From NCBI GenBank assembly GCA_035512595.1, contig DATKDU010000148.1:1-8531 (forward strand): DNA of 8,531 nt. Direction: 5' to 3'. The DNA comes from DATKDU01 sp035512595 (GTDB lineage: Bacteria; Planctomycetota; Planctomycetia; Pirellulales; Pirellulaceae). Of this stretch, positions 1 to 6,010 are shown in pieces (position 1 is the first letter of the stretch; every line of letters starts with the position of its first letter). Both the position numbers and the translations under genes were made by a program. The notes under the pieces are model-generated. The model was not told the origin of the DNA and did not search any database. It saw only the letters and a list, made by a program, of their open reading frames with translations.

Positions 1-132
1 CGCTTCGTCGAAACCCTGTTGACCGTCGTTGAAACCTGCCGCCAGCAATCCCGCAACGCTTTCACCCTCATCACCACTGCCGTCGAAGCTCATCTTCGCC
101 GTCACTCCGCGCCGTCACTCACCGAGGCGTGA
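1..132 (+). CDS. IS66-family transposase, C-terminal end (partial)
   Basis: The window opens inside a reading frame (frame 1) that runs 43 codons to a TGA at 130-132. The peptide begins RFVETLLTVVETCRQQSRNA, continues with a helix-like stretch, and ends in APSLTEA. This resembles the end of IS66-type transposases, where an arginine-phenylalanine-valine-glutamate start, a TCR-x-Q-x-RN segment and an APSL tail are typical. The DDE catalytic domain would lie to the left, outside the window, so activity cannot be judged. The family call rests on the pattern of a short C-terminus, without an alignment. If correct, the left edge of the window is an insertion sequence and the element ends shortly after this stop. 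Confidence 0.7.
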   Translation, partial: RFVETLLTVVETCRQQSRNAFTLITTAVEAHLRRHSAPSLTEA

Positions 133-140
133 ACGGCTAC
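129..140 (+). repeat. Possible right terminal sequence of the IS66-type element
   Basis: GTGAACGGCTAC overlaps the transposase stop codon. It resembles the terminal inverted repeat seen on some IS66-like elements, which begin approximately GTAACCGTTCAC. The left end is outside the window, so pairing of the two ends and a target duplication cannot be tested. This is recalled similarity only. Confidence 0.25.
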
Positions 141-503
141 CCACTGGCCATGCCCAATTTTCTTCATGCTCCCCCTCCCGCCTGCCGATAATCGATTCAG
201 CGGATTAGCTCGCGACCGGTCGCGGTACGCCTGGGCCCTGCCAGCGGCAAAAAGTGCCGGTGGGACGCAGCGGACCGATCGGGCAGATGCTGGCATCCAG
301 GATGGAATGCCGGCACGGGGCCGCCCTGCGCAGGAAGCGCCGGGCAGCCGATGCGAGCCGCCGCGGGCTCACAAGCCCGAAGCGCAAGCGAGGGAAACAC
401 CGTTTGGCGAGTGGCTGCCTGTCCCTCGCTGGCGCTTCGGGCTTGTAGTTGGCGGCTGCCGCGGGGCATGCAGAAGGGAATCACTTGCACGGAAGGAATC
501 TGG
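133..503. other. Gene-free stretch between transposase end and small CDS
   Basis: Several frames are open here, but none has a ribosome binding site or recognisable protein content. Their translations are explained by repeats read through in different frames. The stretch holds a small hairpin at 241-263 (arms CCAGCGGCA and TGCCGGTGG, one mismatch, A-rich loop), a weak stem at 292-311, and the strong inverted repeat at 371-446. It is most simply read as insertion-sequence flank plus dispersed repeats, followed by the leader of the next gene. Confidence 0.6.
371..446. repeat. Dispersed inverted repeat with 25-bp arms
   Basis: The left arm (371-395) and right arm (422-446) match at 24 of 25 positions when one is reverse-complemented. 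The single difference is A386 where the right arm implies C. The loop is 26 nt. Each arm carries the core AAGCCCGAAGCGC followed by AAGCGAGGGA or CAGCGAGGGA. Repeats of this kind are, to my knowledge, common between genes in planctomycetes, and they generate the spurious peptide SLALRA in one frame. There is no T-run after the stem, so it is not a classical intrinsic terminator. An 8-bp direct repeat, GCCGCGGG (360-367 and 458-465), lies outside the arms and might be a target duplication or chance in GC-rich DNA. Confidence 0.8.
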
Positions 504-746
504 ATGGCTCGCAATCGCTTGCGCATCTATTACGGACCGGAGGAGAACGTCCTGACAGCGGATGGGGGGTCTTCCGCCCGGCAGATGGTGACGCTGCCGC
601 TGACGGAAGTCCTGCCGCTGCTCGTGGAAGCTCAGCGCGACCGCCGCACTTGGCTCAACGACTTCTCCGACGATCCGATCACGATCTCCAGCGACCTGTA
701 CGAGGTGCTGCTGGCCTATGAGCATTTTCGCCGCCCCAGCGCGTAG
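504..746 (+). CDS. Conserved small protein of unknown function (80 aa)
   Basis: The start ATG at 504 is chosen because GGAAGG at 491-496 sits 7 nt upstream as a ribosome binding site. The longer open frame upstream reads through the inverted repeat and is not credible. The gene ends with tandem stops TAG-TAA. The protein starts MARNRLRIYYGPEEN, has a polar Gly/Ser-rich stretch (about residues 20-27), then a hydrophobic TLPLTEVLPLLVEA segment (about 30-43), an RRTWLNDFSDDPITIS segment (about 47-62) and a YEVLLAYEHFRRP tail. There is no signal peptide or membrane segment, so it is probably cytosolic. I associate this pattern (RRTWL-x-DF-x-DD, then DLYEVLLAY) with a small uncharacterised protein recurrent in planctomycetes, but that is memory and not a search. 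No function is proposed. It is followed on the same strand, after a repeat, by the LOG-family gene. Confidence 0.8.
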   Translation: MARNRLRIYYGPEENVLTADGGSSARQMVTLPLTEVLPLLVEAQRDRRTWLNDFSDDPITISSDLYEVLLAYEHFRRPSA

Positions 747-781
747 TAAGCGCCTGACGTTTGGCCAGGCCGCCGCGGTAT

Positions 782-858
782 GAATGACCAATGACCAAGC
801 CCCAATGACCAATGTTGCTTGCTGGCATTGGTCATTGGGATTTGGTCCTTGGTCATTT
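782..858. repeat. Dispersed inverted repeat with 33-bp arms
   Basis: The arms at 782-814 and 826-858 match at 29 of 33 positions around an 11-nt loop. Each arm is itself built from repeated AATGACCAA-like units, such as AATGACCAATGACCAA at 784-799. The repeat also creates a false upstream ATG for the next gene at 784. A 7-bp direct repeat GCCGCCG (769-775 and 865-871) lies exactly 6 nt outside each arm, which is compatible with a target duplication but could be chance at this GC content. Repeats built from ATGACCAA units are, as I recall, frequent in planctomycete intergenic DNA. Confidence 0.8.
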
Positions 859-876
859 CTGCTTGCCGCCGTGACG

Positions 877-882
877 TATAAT
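877..882 (+). promoter_or_regulatory. Putative -10 box of the LOG-family gene
   Basis: TATAAT is a perfect -10 consensus in otherwise GC-rich DNA, 70 nt before the chosen start at 952. No good -35 hexamer sits 16-18 nt upstream; that space is taken by the end of the 782-858 inverted repeat. If real, the repeat borders this promoter directly. Confidence 0.35.
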
Positions 883-951
883 TCCTGCGTTACTTCACAG
901 GTCTCAGGAAATTGCCGCCGGCTGCCACTGGCGCCGGCCACAAGGCGGCCC

Positions 952-1983
952 ATGGACGACAAATCCTCGCTTCCCACCCCCGACACCGACGGTCAGGGAG
1001 CCATTCGCGCCGGCGACGACGAAGACCGCCGCCATCATATCGACGACTTGATCCAGACGATCAAGGAATCGGCGGACAAGCTGGCGGCCGACGGCTCCAG
1101 CCGCGGCGACCTGAAGCTCCTGTCCCGCGCCCTCCGCGAGCTGCGATACGCGTTCAAGGTCTTCTCCCCCTATCGCCGCCACCGCAAGGTGACCGTTTTT
1201 GGCTCGGCCCGCACGCTCCCCGACGAGCCCGCCTATCAGGAGGCGGTCCAGCTCGGCAAGGCCTTCGCCGACCACGACTGGCTCGTCGTCACCGGCGCAG
1301 CCAGCGGCATTATGGAAGCGGGGCACATCGGCGCCGGCCGCGAGCACTCGATGGGGCTGAACATCATGCTCCCCTTCGAGCAGTCCGCCAACGCGGTGAT
1401 TGCCGGCGACCACAAGCTGGTCCACATGAAGTACTTCTTCACGCGGAAGCTGATGTTCGTGAAGGAGTGCGACGCGGTCGTCTGTCTCCCTGGCGGGTTC
1501 GGGACGCTCGACGAGGCGATGGAGGTCGTCACGCTCCTGCAAACGGGGAAGCGCGACATGGTGCCGGTGGTGCTGCTCGATTCGCCGGGGGGCAACTACT
1601 GGCAGGCGCTCAAGGATTTCATCAGCGGCCAGCTCCTGAAGAACAAGCTCATCTCGCCCGAGGATTTGAGCCTGTTCATGCTGACCGACGACTACCAGGC
1701 AGCGGTCGAAGAAGTGCTCCGCTTCTTCCGCGTCTACCACAGCATGCGGTACGTGAAGCAGAAGCTGGTCTTCCGCTTAAACGAGCCGCTGCACCCGCTC
1801 AAGCTCGACCAGATCAAGGCCGAGTTCGGCGATCTGCTCAGCGAGGGGGAATACGAGCAAGGGGAAGCATTGCCCGGCGAAAAAGACGAGCCCGACCTGG
1901 CTCATCTCCCGCGGCTCATTTTCTCCTTCAGCCGGCGGAGCTTTGGGCGGCTGCGGATGCTGATTGATACGATCAATGGGTAA
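952..1983 (+). CDS. LOG-family (TIGR00730-like) Rossmann-fold nucleotide hydrolase
   Basis: The 343-residue protein has a charged, probably helical N-terminal extension (residues 1-77), then the LOG-type Rossmann domain. It shows VTVFGSAR (80-87), VVTGAASGIMEAGHIGAG (112-129), FFTRK (162-166) and the family hallmark PGGFGTLDE (180-188). Known LOG proteins remove ribose 5'-phosphate from nucleoside monophosphates; R165 and E188 match the conserved catalytic Arg and Glu. Small LOG enzymes have about 190 residues, so this is a longer form with about 80 extra N-terminal residues and a long C-terminal tail. The usual GGGxxG loop reads GAASG here, which might alter phosphate binding. The start at 952 is preferred because the longer frame from 784 begins inside a repeat; the Shine-Dalgarno is weak (AAGG at about 942). 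The substrate (cytokinin-like, purine or pyrimidine nucleotide) cannot be inferred. No signal peptide; cytosolic. Confidence 0.88.
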   Translation: MDDKSSLPTPDTDGQGAIRAGDDEDRRHHIDDLIQTIKESADKLAADGSSRGDLKLLSRALRELRYAFKVFSPYRRHRKVTVFGSARTLPDEPAYQEAVQLGKAFADHDWLVVTGAASGIMEAGHIGAGREHSMGLNIMLPFEQSANAVIAGDHKLVHMKYFFTRKLMFVKECDAVVCLPGGFGTLDEAMEVVTLLQTGKRDMVPVVLLDSPGGNYWQALKDFISGQLLKNKLISPEDLSLFMLTDDYQAAVEEVLRFFRVYHSMRYVKQKLVFRLNEPLHPLKLDQIKAEFGDLLSEGEYEQGEALPGEKDEPDLAHLPRLIFSFSRRSFGRLRMLIDTING

Positions 1984-1987
1984 GGTA

Positions 1988-2009
1988 GTCCCCTCGCTCC
2001 GCGAGGGAC
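1988..2009. terminator. Hairpin after the LOG gene, possible terminator or REP-like unit
   Basis: The stem CCCTCGC/GCGAGGG (1991-1997 with 2001-2007) closes a TCC loop, and GT/AC pairs extend it around one unpaired C. It begins 5 nt after the LOG stop codon, the place for a terminator, but no T-run follows. It shares its core with the hairpin at 2053-2076, which lies in the opposite orientation. Confidence 0.5.
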
Positions 2010-2052
2010 GGAAGTGCCGCGACCCAATGTTTGCGAGACGCTGATCCGCTTC

Positions 2053-2076
2053 AGGCCCTTGCGGAGCAAGGGGCCT
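2053..2076. terminator. Hairpin after the pyrophosphatase gene, possible terminator or REP-like unit
   Basis: AGGCCCTTGC (2053-2062) pairs with GCAAGGGGCCT (2066-2076) around a GGA loop, with one bulged G. It lies 18 nt beyond the minus-strand pyrophosphatase stop. Read on the minus strand its core is CCCCTTGCTCCGCAAGGG, matching the 1990-2007 core except for one exchanged base pair. It is itself next to ACATTGG (2077-2083), which is inverted relative to CCAATGT (2024-2030). Confidence 0.5.
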
Positions 2077-2093
2077 ACATTGGCGCGTGTCCG

Positions 2094-2639
2094 CTACCCC
2101 TTGATGAATCCCCGCCGCCGCTGCCGGCTGTACCGCTCCAGCGCATCGACGATCACCGGCTTGGCGAATTCCGCCGGCTGCAGGTCGTCCACCTCGACCG
2201 CCTTCCCTTCCAGCGTCTTGTAGTCCAGGAAGAACCGCCGCAGCATGGCCACGCGGTGCGGCGGCAGTTCGCTCGCTTCGTGGAAGCCGTTGAATTCCGG
2301 GTCGCTCACCGCCACGGCCACGATCTTGTGGTCCCGTTTGCCGCTGTCGATCATCGTCATCAGGCCGATGGCCCGGGCCGTGACCAGCGTCAGCGGGGCG
2401 ACCGGCTCCTGGCAGAGCACGAGCACGTCGAGCGGGTCGTCATCCTCGGCCAGCGTCTGCGGGATGAAGCCGTAGTTGGCCGGGTAATGGACGGCCGAAT
2501 ACAAAATGCGGTCGAGCTTGAGGAGCCCCGTCTGCTTGTCGAGCTCGTACTTGACGCTCGACCCGCTGGGAATCTCGATCACCGCCAGAAATTCGTCGGG
2601 CAGGTTGATGCCGGGAGTAACGTCGTGCCAGGCGTGCAT
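2094..2639 (-). CDS. ppa: Inorganic pyrophosphatase, family I
   Basis: The 181-residue enzyme hydrolyses pyrophosphate to two phosphates in the cytosol and so pulls nucleotide polymerisation and amino-acid activation forward. The length is normal for bacterial family I enzymes (about 175-180). Visible hallmarks are KYELDKQTG (30-38), the YPANYGFIPQT block (52-62), and the metal-binding signature DDDPLDVLV (66-74) with D66, D68 and D71. IDSGKRDHK (97-105) supplies D98, D103 and K105, matching the remaining metal and phosphate ligands known from E. coli PPase. The C-terminus is basic (RYSRQRRRGFIKG). The start at 2639 gives a full domain, but no clear Shine-Dalgarno precedes it. A GATAAT (2720-2715, minus) about 75 nt upstream could be a -10 box. 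It lies 147 nt downstream of the large membrane protein on the same strand and probably has its own promoter. Confidence 0.96.
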   Translation of the reverse strand: MHAWHDVTPGINLPDEFLAVIEIPSGSSVKYELDKQTGLLKLDRILYSAVHYPANYGFIPQTLAEDDDPLDVLVLCQEPVAPLTLVTARAIGLMTMIDSGKRDHKIVAVAVSDPEFNGFHEASELPPHRVAMLRRFFLDYKTLEGKAVEVDDLQPAEFAKPVIVDALERYSRQRRRGFIKG

Positions 2640-2786
2640 GGTTTAACCGCCGCGCCCACGCGGCGAAGAAATGGGGGGAGTGAGGGTCAGCCGTCAAATG
2701 TAGCACCACCGGGAATTATCGGGCATGGGATGAGATGCAATATCGCACCCGCTGACCGATCATAGCGGCGGGCAACGCGACTTTCC

Positions 2787-4394
2787 CTATAGGTCAACCA
2801 CCGCGTTTGAGGTTCGCCCGTCTCGTCTCCAGTGGCATAGTTTCAGGTCAAGATTGCCGTGAACGTACAGCCAATCGTAATAACGGCCGGCAAGCTCGCC
2901 AACAACGACCAGTGCGGCCAGTAACGCCAGCGAAATCGCCCAATGATGATAGAAAGCCAGCGGCAGCGACAACGCCAGAAGGAGGAAAGGGAACAATACC
3001 AACCCCACTTCCTGCCACGAAAAACTGCCGCTCGATCCTGCCGGCAATGTTCTCGCTGCCATCAACAGCCACGTTCGCGATAGGAGAATGAGCGATAGCA
3101 GATTGACCAGAACGTGCCAGTACCACTCGGAACGGCCCACAGACAACACGATAGTCACGACCAGAAACATCGGCATCCAGAAAGGGAGCCGTAGCCAATA
3201 CATTCGCTGCATTGCCCCTACCACTTCCTTGAGGCCAATTGGGTAGTGCGGATCGACGTGAGTGGCGAAGGGTGTTGAAACAGACCACAGCAAAGCAACG
3301 GCTTCCGCAATGGGCAATGCGATCAGCCACAGCGCGCCAGTCACGATCCATTCGGGTTTGCCAGGTTCGGAGCCCGCAATTCGGGCCAGAAACAGGAAAC
3401 CAAGCAGCGGCAATCCGATGACAAAGGCAATCAACCAGGCGCGAGTCCAAAAGGGGCAACGAAAATACATGTGCTCGAAGATCGCTCGTTGGCGGTCCGT
3501 CAAGAACTGGCCAACGACACGCTCGATAACACCAAGTCGGCTCCAATCCAGCGGGGCAAGCGCCTCCCCTGCCAGGATTCTCTTGCGTGCGAGTGAGGTC
3601 ACCCGTTCCGTGGACGCGACGCATCCATCCTCATTTCGCGGTGCCGCTGATCGTGAAGGCGGTTCCTCCGCCTCAATGCAGGAATTCTTCAGGCCAAAGG
3701 CATAAATTGGCTGCACCCCGTCGCCACGGATCCGCAACTCGCCAATGGCGTAACCGCGCCGCAGCCAGGCCAGCGCGGCAATGCCGGCCGACGGCAGCGG
3801 CAGTAGAAATAGCCAGCCCCACCAGTGCCCGCCTATGACCCCGTAGACAATGGCGGCATTCGCCCAACCGACCGGAGTGGCCAGTGCCACGGCTGCCAGC
3901 GGATGCCAGTATCGCCAGAGCAGATCGCACAGTCCATTCGCGGACAGGCCGGCGATCATGCAGACGATTCCGGCAAACAGGAAGCCAATCTGCGTCAAAG
4001 TAAAGGGCCGGATGCGGGGAGCAAATGCTACGACGATTGCCAGGCAGTGCGCGGACTGCAGAACCACGCAAACGACGATTCCCGCCACCTGGCCGATCGA
4101 GAGCTTCTCAAACGTGATGATGCCGACGTAGACAGGCGTGAAGCACGCGGTACACAGCGCAGCAATGATCGCCAGGAGCCCAAGCCGATGCCACATGAGC
4201 TGGCGATCGGACAGCGGAAAATGAGCTTTTCGCCACAATGACTGACCTGGGCCGAGCACAAATGGTCCAAAGGCAATGGCCAGCAAGACCCCGCCAGTAA
4301 CGGCGAGCGTCGTCGGGGTCAGGGCATAATCCGGCGAAGGGATCAGCACTCCCTCGCCGGTACCAAACAGGCGAGCAACGTGCGGATACAGCAT
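2787..4394 (-). CDS. Polytopic membrane protein, probable permease partner of the upstream ABC ATPase
   Basis: The 535-residue protein contains roughly twelve hydrophobic segments, about residues 29-49, 70-94, 102-125, 133-155, 165-187, 192-212, 318-338, 348-371, 405-420, 425-446, 463-482 and 485-503. A soluble region of about 100 residues (213-317) sits between the two groups of six. I do not recognise a named family; the call as an ABC permease comes from position after an ATPase gene and from topology. The start given is the first ATG in this frame (MLYPHVARLFG) that makes sense. It has no Shine-Dalgarno, and the frame upstream (from 4502) encodes a Cys/Arg-rich peptide unlike coding sequence. 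The true N-terminus is probably encoded by the overlapping frame at 4343-4588, joined by a frameshift. Third codon positions are less GC-rich than in the adjacent genes, suggesting a different history or weaker constraint. Confidence 0.75.
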   Translation of the reverse strand: MLYPHVARLFGTGEGVLIPSPDYALTPTTLAVTGGVLLAIAFGPFVLGPGQSLWRKAHFPLSDRQLMWHRLGLLAIIAALCTACFTPVYVGIITFEKLSIGQVAGIVVCVVLQSAHCLAIVVAFAPRIRPFTLTQIGFLFAGIVCMIAGLSANGLCDLLWRYWHPLAAVALATPVGWANAAIVYGVIGGHWWGWLFLLPLPSAGIAALAWLRRGYAIGELRIRGDGVQPIYAFGLKNSCIEAEEPPSRSAAPRNEDGCVASTERVTSLARKRILAGEALAPLDWSRLGVIERVVGQFLTDRQRAIFEHMYFRCPFWTRAWLIAFVIGLPLLGFLFLARIAGSEPGKPEWIVTGALWLIALPIAEAVALLWSVSTPFATHVDPHYPIGLKEVVGAMQRMYWLRLPFWMPMFLVVTIVLSVGRSEWYWHVLVNLLSLILLSRTWLLMAARTLPAGSSGSFSWQEVGLVLFPFLLLALSLPLAFYHHWAISLALLAALVVVGELAGRYYDWLYVHGNLDLKLCHWRRDGRTSNAVVDL

Positions 4395-4588
4395 CCATGA
4401 CCGATGCCGAAGGGAACGGCAAGGATCGCAAACAAGGCACAGAAGGCAACTGCACCGCCGATGATGATCAATCGCCGAAGCGATAGACGCCGCCGCTGCC
4501 ACTCCGCGCGCATCTCCGGCGAAGCATCCACTATCGCGCGCACGCGGCGGGTGAGACTGCGGCGGAAGTCGCGCTCGGTGCGGTTCAT
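4343..4588 (-). CDS. 81-aa frame with one membrane helix, likely detached N-terminus of the permease
   Basis: The start ATG (4588-4586) overlaps the ATPase stop TGA as ATGA, the usual sign of translational coupling. The peptide begins MNRTERDFRRSLTRRVRAIV, is strongly basic and probably cytoplasmic for about 39 residues, then has a hydrophobic segment (about 40-63, LIIIGGAVAFCALFAILAVP). After GIGHG the frame yields CCIRTLLACLVPAREC and stops, a tail that looks non-native. The next gene's frame, one base off, continues from the same place with SWMLYPHVARLFGTGEG, a natural loop after a first membrane helix. The simplest reading is one permease of about 600 residues interrupted by a one-base change or sequencing error near 4390-4402. 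Two separate, overlapping genes remain possible. Confidence 0.6.
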   Translation of the reverse strand: MNRTERDFRRSLTRRVRAIVDASPEMRAEWQRRRLSLRRLIIIGGAVAFCALFAILAVPFGIGHGCCIRTLLACLVPAREC

Positions 4589-5319
4589 ACGCCCGCCTCG
4601 GATAATTCGCTGATCAGCCGGTCCAGCGAGCGGCCGGGGGCGTCGTGCGGTCGCTTGAGCTGCGAAGTCTCTTCCAGTGCCACGACCCGCCCGCGGTTCA
4701 AGATGCAGACCACGTCCGAAAACTGCTCGGCAATCTCGACGATCTGCGTCGTGTAGAGGATCGTGCCGCCGCGGCCGGCGCGCTTGCTGGCGTACCGCTT
4801 CAGGGCCGCAATGCCGCGGGGGTCCATGCCGGCCGCAAAGGGCTCGTCGAGCAGCCACAGCTCGGGGTCGGAGGCAATTAGCGCGGCTAATGCCGCCTTG
4901 TAGGTCTGCCCACGCGACAGGCTCGCGAACTGACTCTCCGCCAGCGGCAGCAAATCGAAGTCGGTCAGCAGTGACAGGGCCAGCTCTTCAATGCCGGGGC
5001 GATGCGATTCCCACAACCGCAGGCACATCGCCATGTAGCTGATCGGCGTCTGCCCGCTGGTGACCGGCGGCTGATCGGGAAGCAGCGCCAGCCGCTTGCG
5101 AAAATCAATCCGGCTGCGGTCGAACTTCTCGCCGTCATACCGCACTTCGCCCGCCGTCGGCACGAGCAGCGCACCGAGCGTCCGCAGCAGGGTCGATTTC
5201 CCCGCGCCGTTAACGCCCAGGACCGCGACGATCTTTCCCGGCGGAATCTCCAGCGAGACTTCATCCAGCGCCAAGAGTGAGCCGAACCGTTTGCTGACGT
5301 GGTCGAGGGTGATGTGCAT
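4585..5319 (-). CDS. ABC transporter ATP-binding protein
   Basis: This 244-residue protein is a complete single nucleotide-binding domain that would power the adjacent membrane protein. Motifs in order: A-loop region RFGS (11-14), Walker A GVNGAGKST (35-43), a Q-loop candidate at DQPP (82-85), signature LSRGQ (134-138), Walker B LWLLDEP (154-160) and D-loop AAGMDP (162-167). Two departures stand out: the signature is LSRGQ instead of LSGGQ, and the H-loop position where THE/STH is usual reads YTTQ (189-192), so the switch histidine is apparently glutamine. Overall it resembles the exporter-type ATPases that pair with ABC-2 permeases. The start has only a weak Shine-Dalgarno (AGG a few bases upstream). 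The gene overlaps the next frame by 4 bp, so they are coupled. The substrate is unknown. Confidence 0.93.
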   Translation of the reverse strand: MHITLDHVSKRFGSLLALDEVSLEIPPGKIVAVLGVNGAGKSTLLRTLGALLVPTAGEVRYDGEKFDRSRIDFRKRLALLPDQPPVTSGQTPISYMAMCLRLWESHRPGIEELALSLLTDFDLLPLAESQFASLSRGQTYKAALAALIASDPELWLLDEPFAAGMDPRGIAALKRYASKRAGRGGTILYTTQIVEIAEQFSDVVCILNRGRVVALEETSQLKRPHDAPGRSLDRLISELSEAGV

Positions 5320-5460
5320 GGGGCCTGCCGAGGGAAGAGGACGAATGCGCCGCGATGGGCTGCTGTGGTATTCGCTCCGGCTGGAGGGAGATTGACCGCT
5401 CTGGGTAAGGCCTTGAGGGACAGGAAGATAAGGGACGGGAAATTCACGAAAGGCGGGGGG

Positions 5461-5485
5461 CAGTGACCAAAGGTGTCACTGGTCA
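5461..5485. repeat. Nested palindrome upstream of the ATPase gene
   Basis: CAGTGAC (5461-5467) and GTCACTG (5475-5481) form a perfect 7-bp inverted repeat with a 7-nt spacer. TGACCA (5464-5469) and TGGTCA (5480-5485) form a second, overlapping one. The size and spacing would suit a dimeric repressor, about 140 bp upstream of the ATPase start, but no regulator is encoded in the window. Confidence 0.4.
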
Positions 5486-5518
5486 AGCGTCTAATCCTTT
5501 GGGCGGTCGGTGCGCGCA

Positions 5519-5541
5519 GGGTCGCGCAGCGGGCGCGACCC
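5519..5541. repeat. GC-rich perfect hairpin
   Basis: GGGTCGCGC (5519-5527) pairs perfectly with GCGCGACCC (5533-5541) around a 5-nt loop, AGCGG. There is no T-run beside it on either strand. It is probably a dispersed hairpin; function unknown. Confidence 0.6.
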
Positions 5542-5559
5542 CCCAGTCGAGGGAGTTTA

Positions 5560-5586
5560 TTGACAGACCCCCCCCTTTGTTGTCAA
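5560..5586. repeat. TTGACA / TGTCAA inverted repeat around a C8 tract
   Basis: TTGACA (5560-5565) and TGTCAA (5581-5586) are inverted around 15 nt that include eight consecutive C residues (5568-5575). TTGACA matches a -35 consensus, but no -10 box follows at the right distance. It could be a protein-binding site or part of a repeat. Confidence 0.4.
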
Positions 5587-5902
5587 AAAACCACCAATGA
5601 ACACACAGTCACTTGGTCGTCATTCACTGGATGCAACCAGCCGGTCCGGCCCTCCATTTCGCGCTAGCGCCCCGAACTGCCCCAGGGGTGGTGTAGTGAA
5701 CGTAAGTGACGCCGCGGCACCCGGTTGCTGCGACGGCCAGGTCGTGGGCCAGCGGCGATTTCGCGCGAGCGACTCGCCATGCAGGCTCGATTGGGCCGCC
5801 CGGCATGCCTGCATCGGCCACGTGAACAAATACCCCCTAAAAGCGGGGGATTCCGCCTGTTATCAACTGGCAATTCGCTCCAGACCCTTCCCTGGCCGCA
5901 AA

Positions 5903-5918
5903 CCTCTTGTACAAAAGG
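5903..5918. promoter_or_regulatory. Near-perfect 16-bp palindrome, candidate operator
   Basis: CCTCTTGTACAAAAGG is palindromic apart from one pair (C5906/A5915), with a perfect TTGTACAA core. It lies about 100 nt before the sulfatase start, upstream of the possible -10 box at 5960. An operator role is a guess from symmetry and position. Confidence 0.3.
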
Positions 5919-6010
5919 ACATACGTCGCCGGCCGCCCCGCCAAATCCCGCGCGCCGACTATTATCACCCGTGGCGGGCGGGTACGCTGCTGGCAATCGA
6001 CCCTGCACCC

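Noticed and set aside
782..858. CRISPR-like array from repeated ATGACCAA units
   Set aside because: The units are short, contiguous and part of a palindrome, with no regular unique spacers.
784..951. N-terminal extension of the LOG-family gene from an ATG at 784
   Set aside because: This segment lies in the inverted repeat and putative promoter, has no ribosome binding site, and encodes a peptide that only reflects the ATGACCAA units.
369..986. 205-codon minus-strand frame across both inverted repeats
   Set aside because: Its sequence comes from reading the two repeats and the antisense of the 80-aa gene; no start signal or motif supports it.
912..1967. 351-codon plus-strand frame inside the LOG gene
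   Set aside because: It is a shadow frame dominated by Arg, Pro and Ala; the overlapping frame carries all the family motifs.
1988..2076. Classical intrinsic terminators between the convergent genes
   Set aside because: The stems are convincing, but neither is followed by a T-run in the direction of transcription, so the terminator call is kept tentative.
5560..5590. TTGACA as a -35 promoter element
   Set aside because: No plausible -10 hexamer lies 16-18 nt downstream, and the next gene starts more than 400 nt away.
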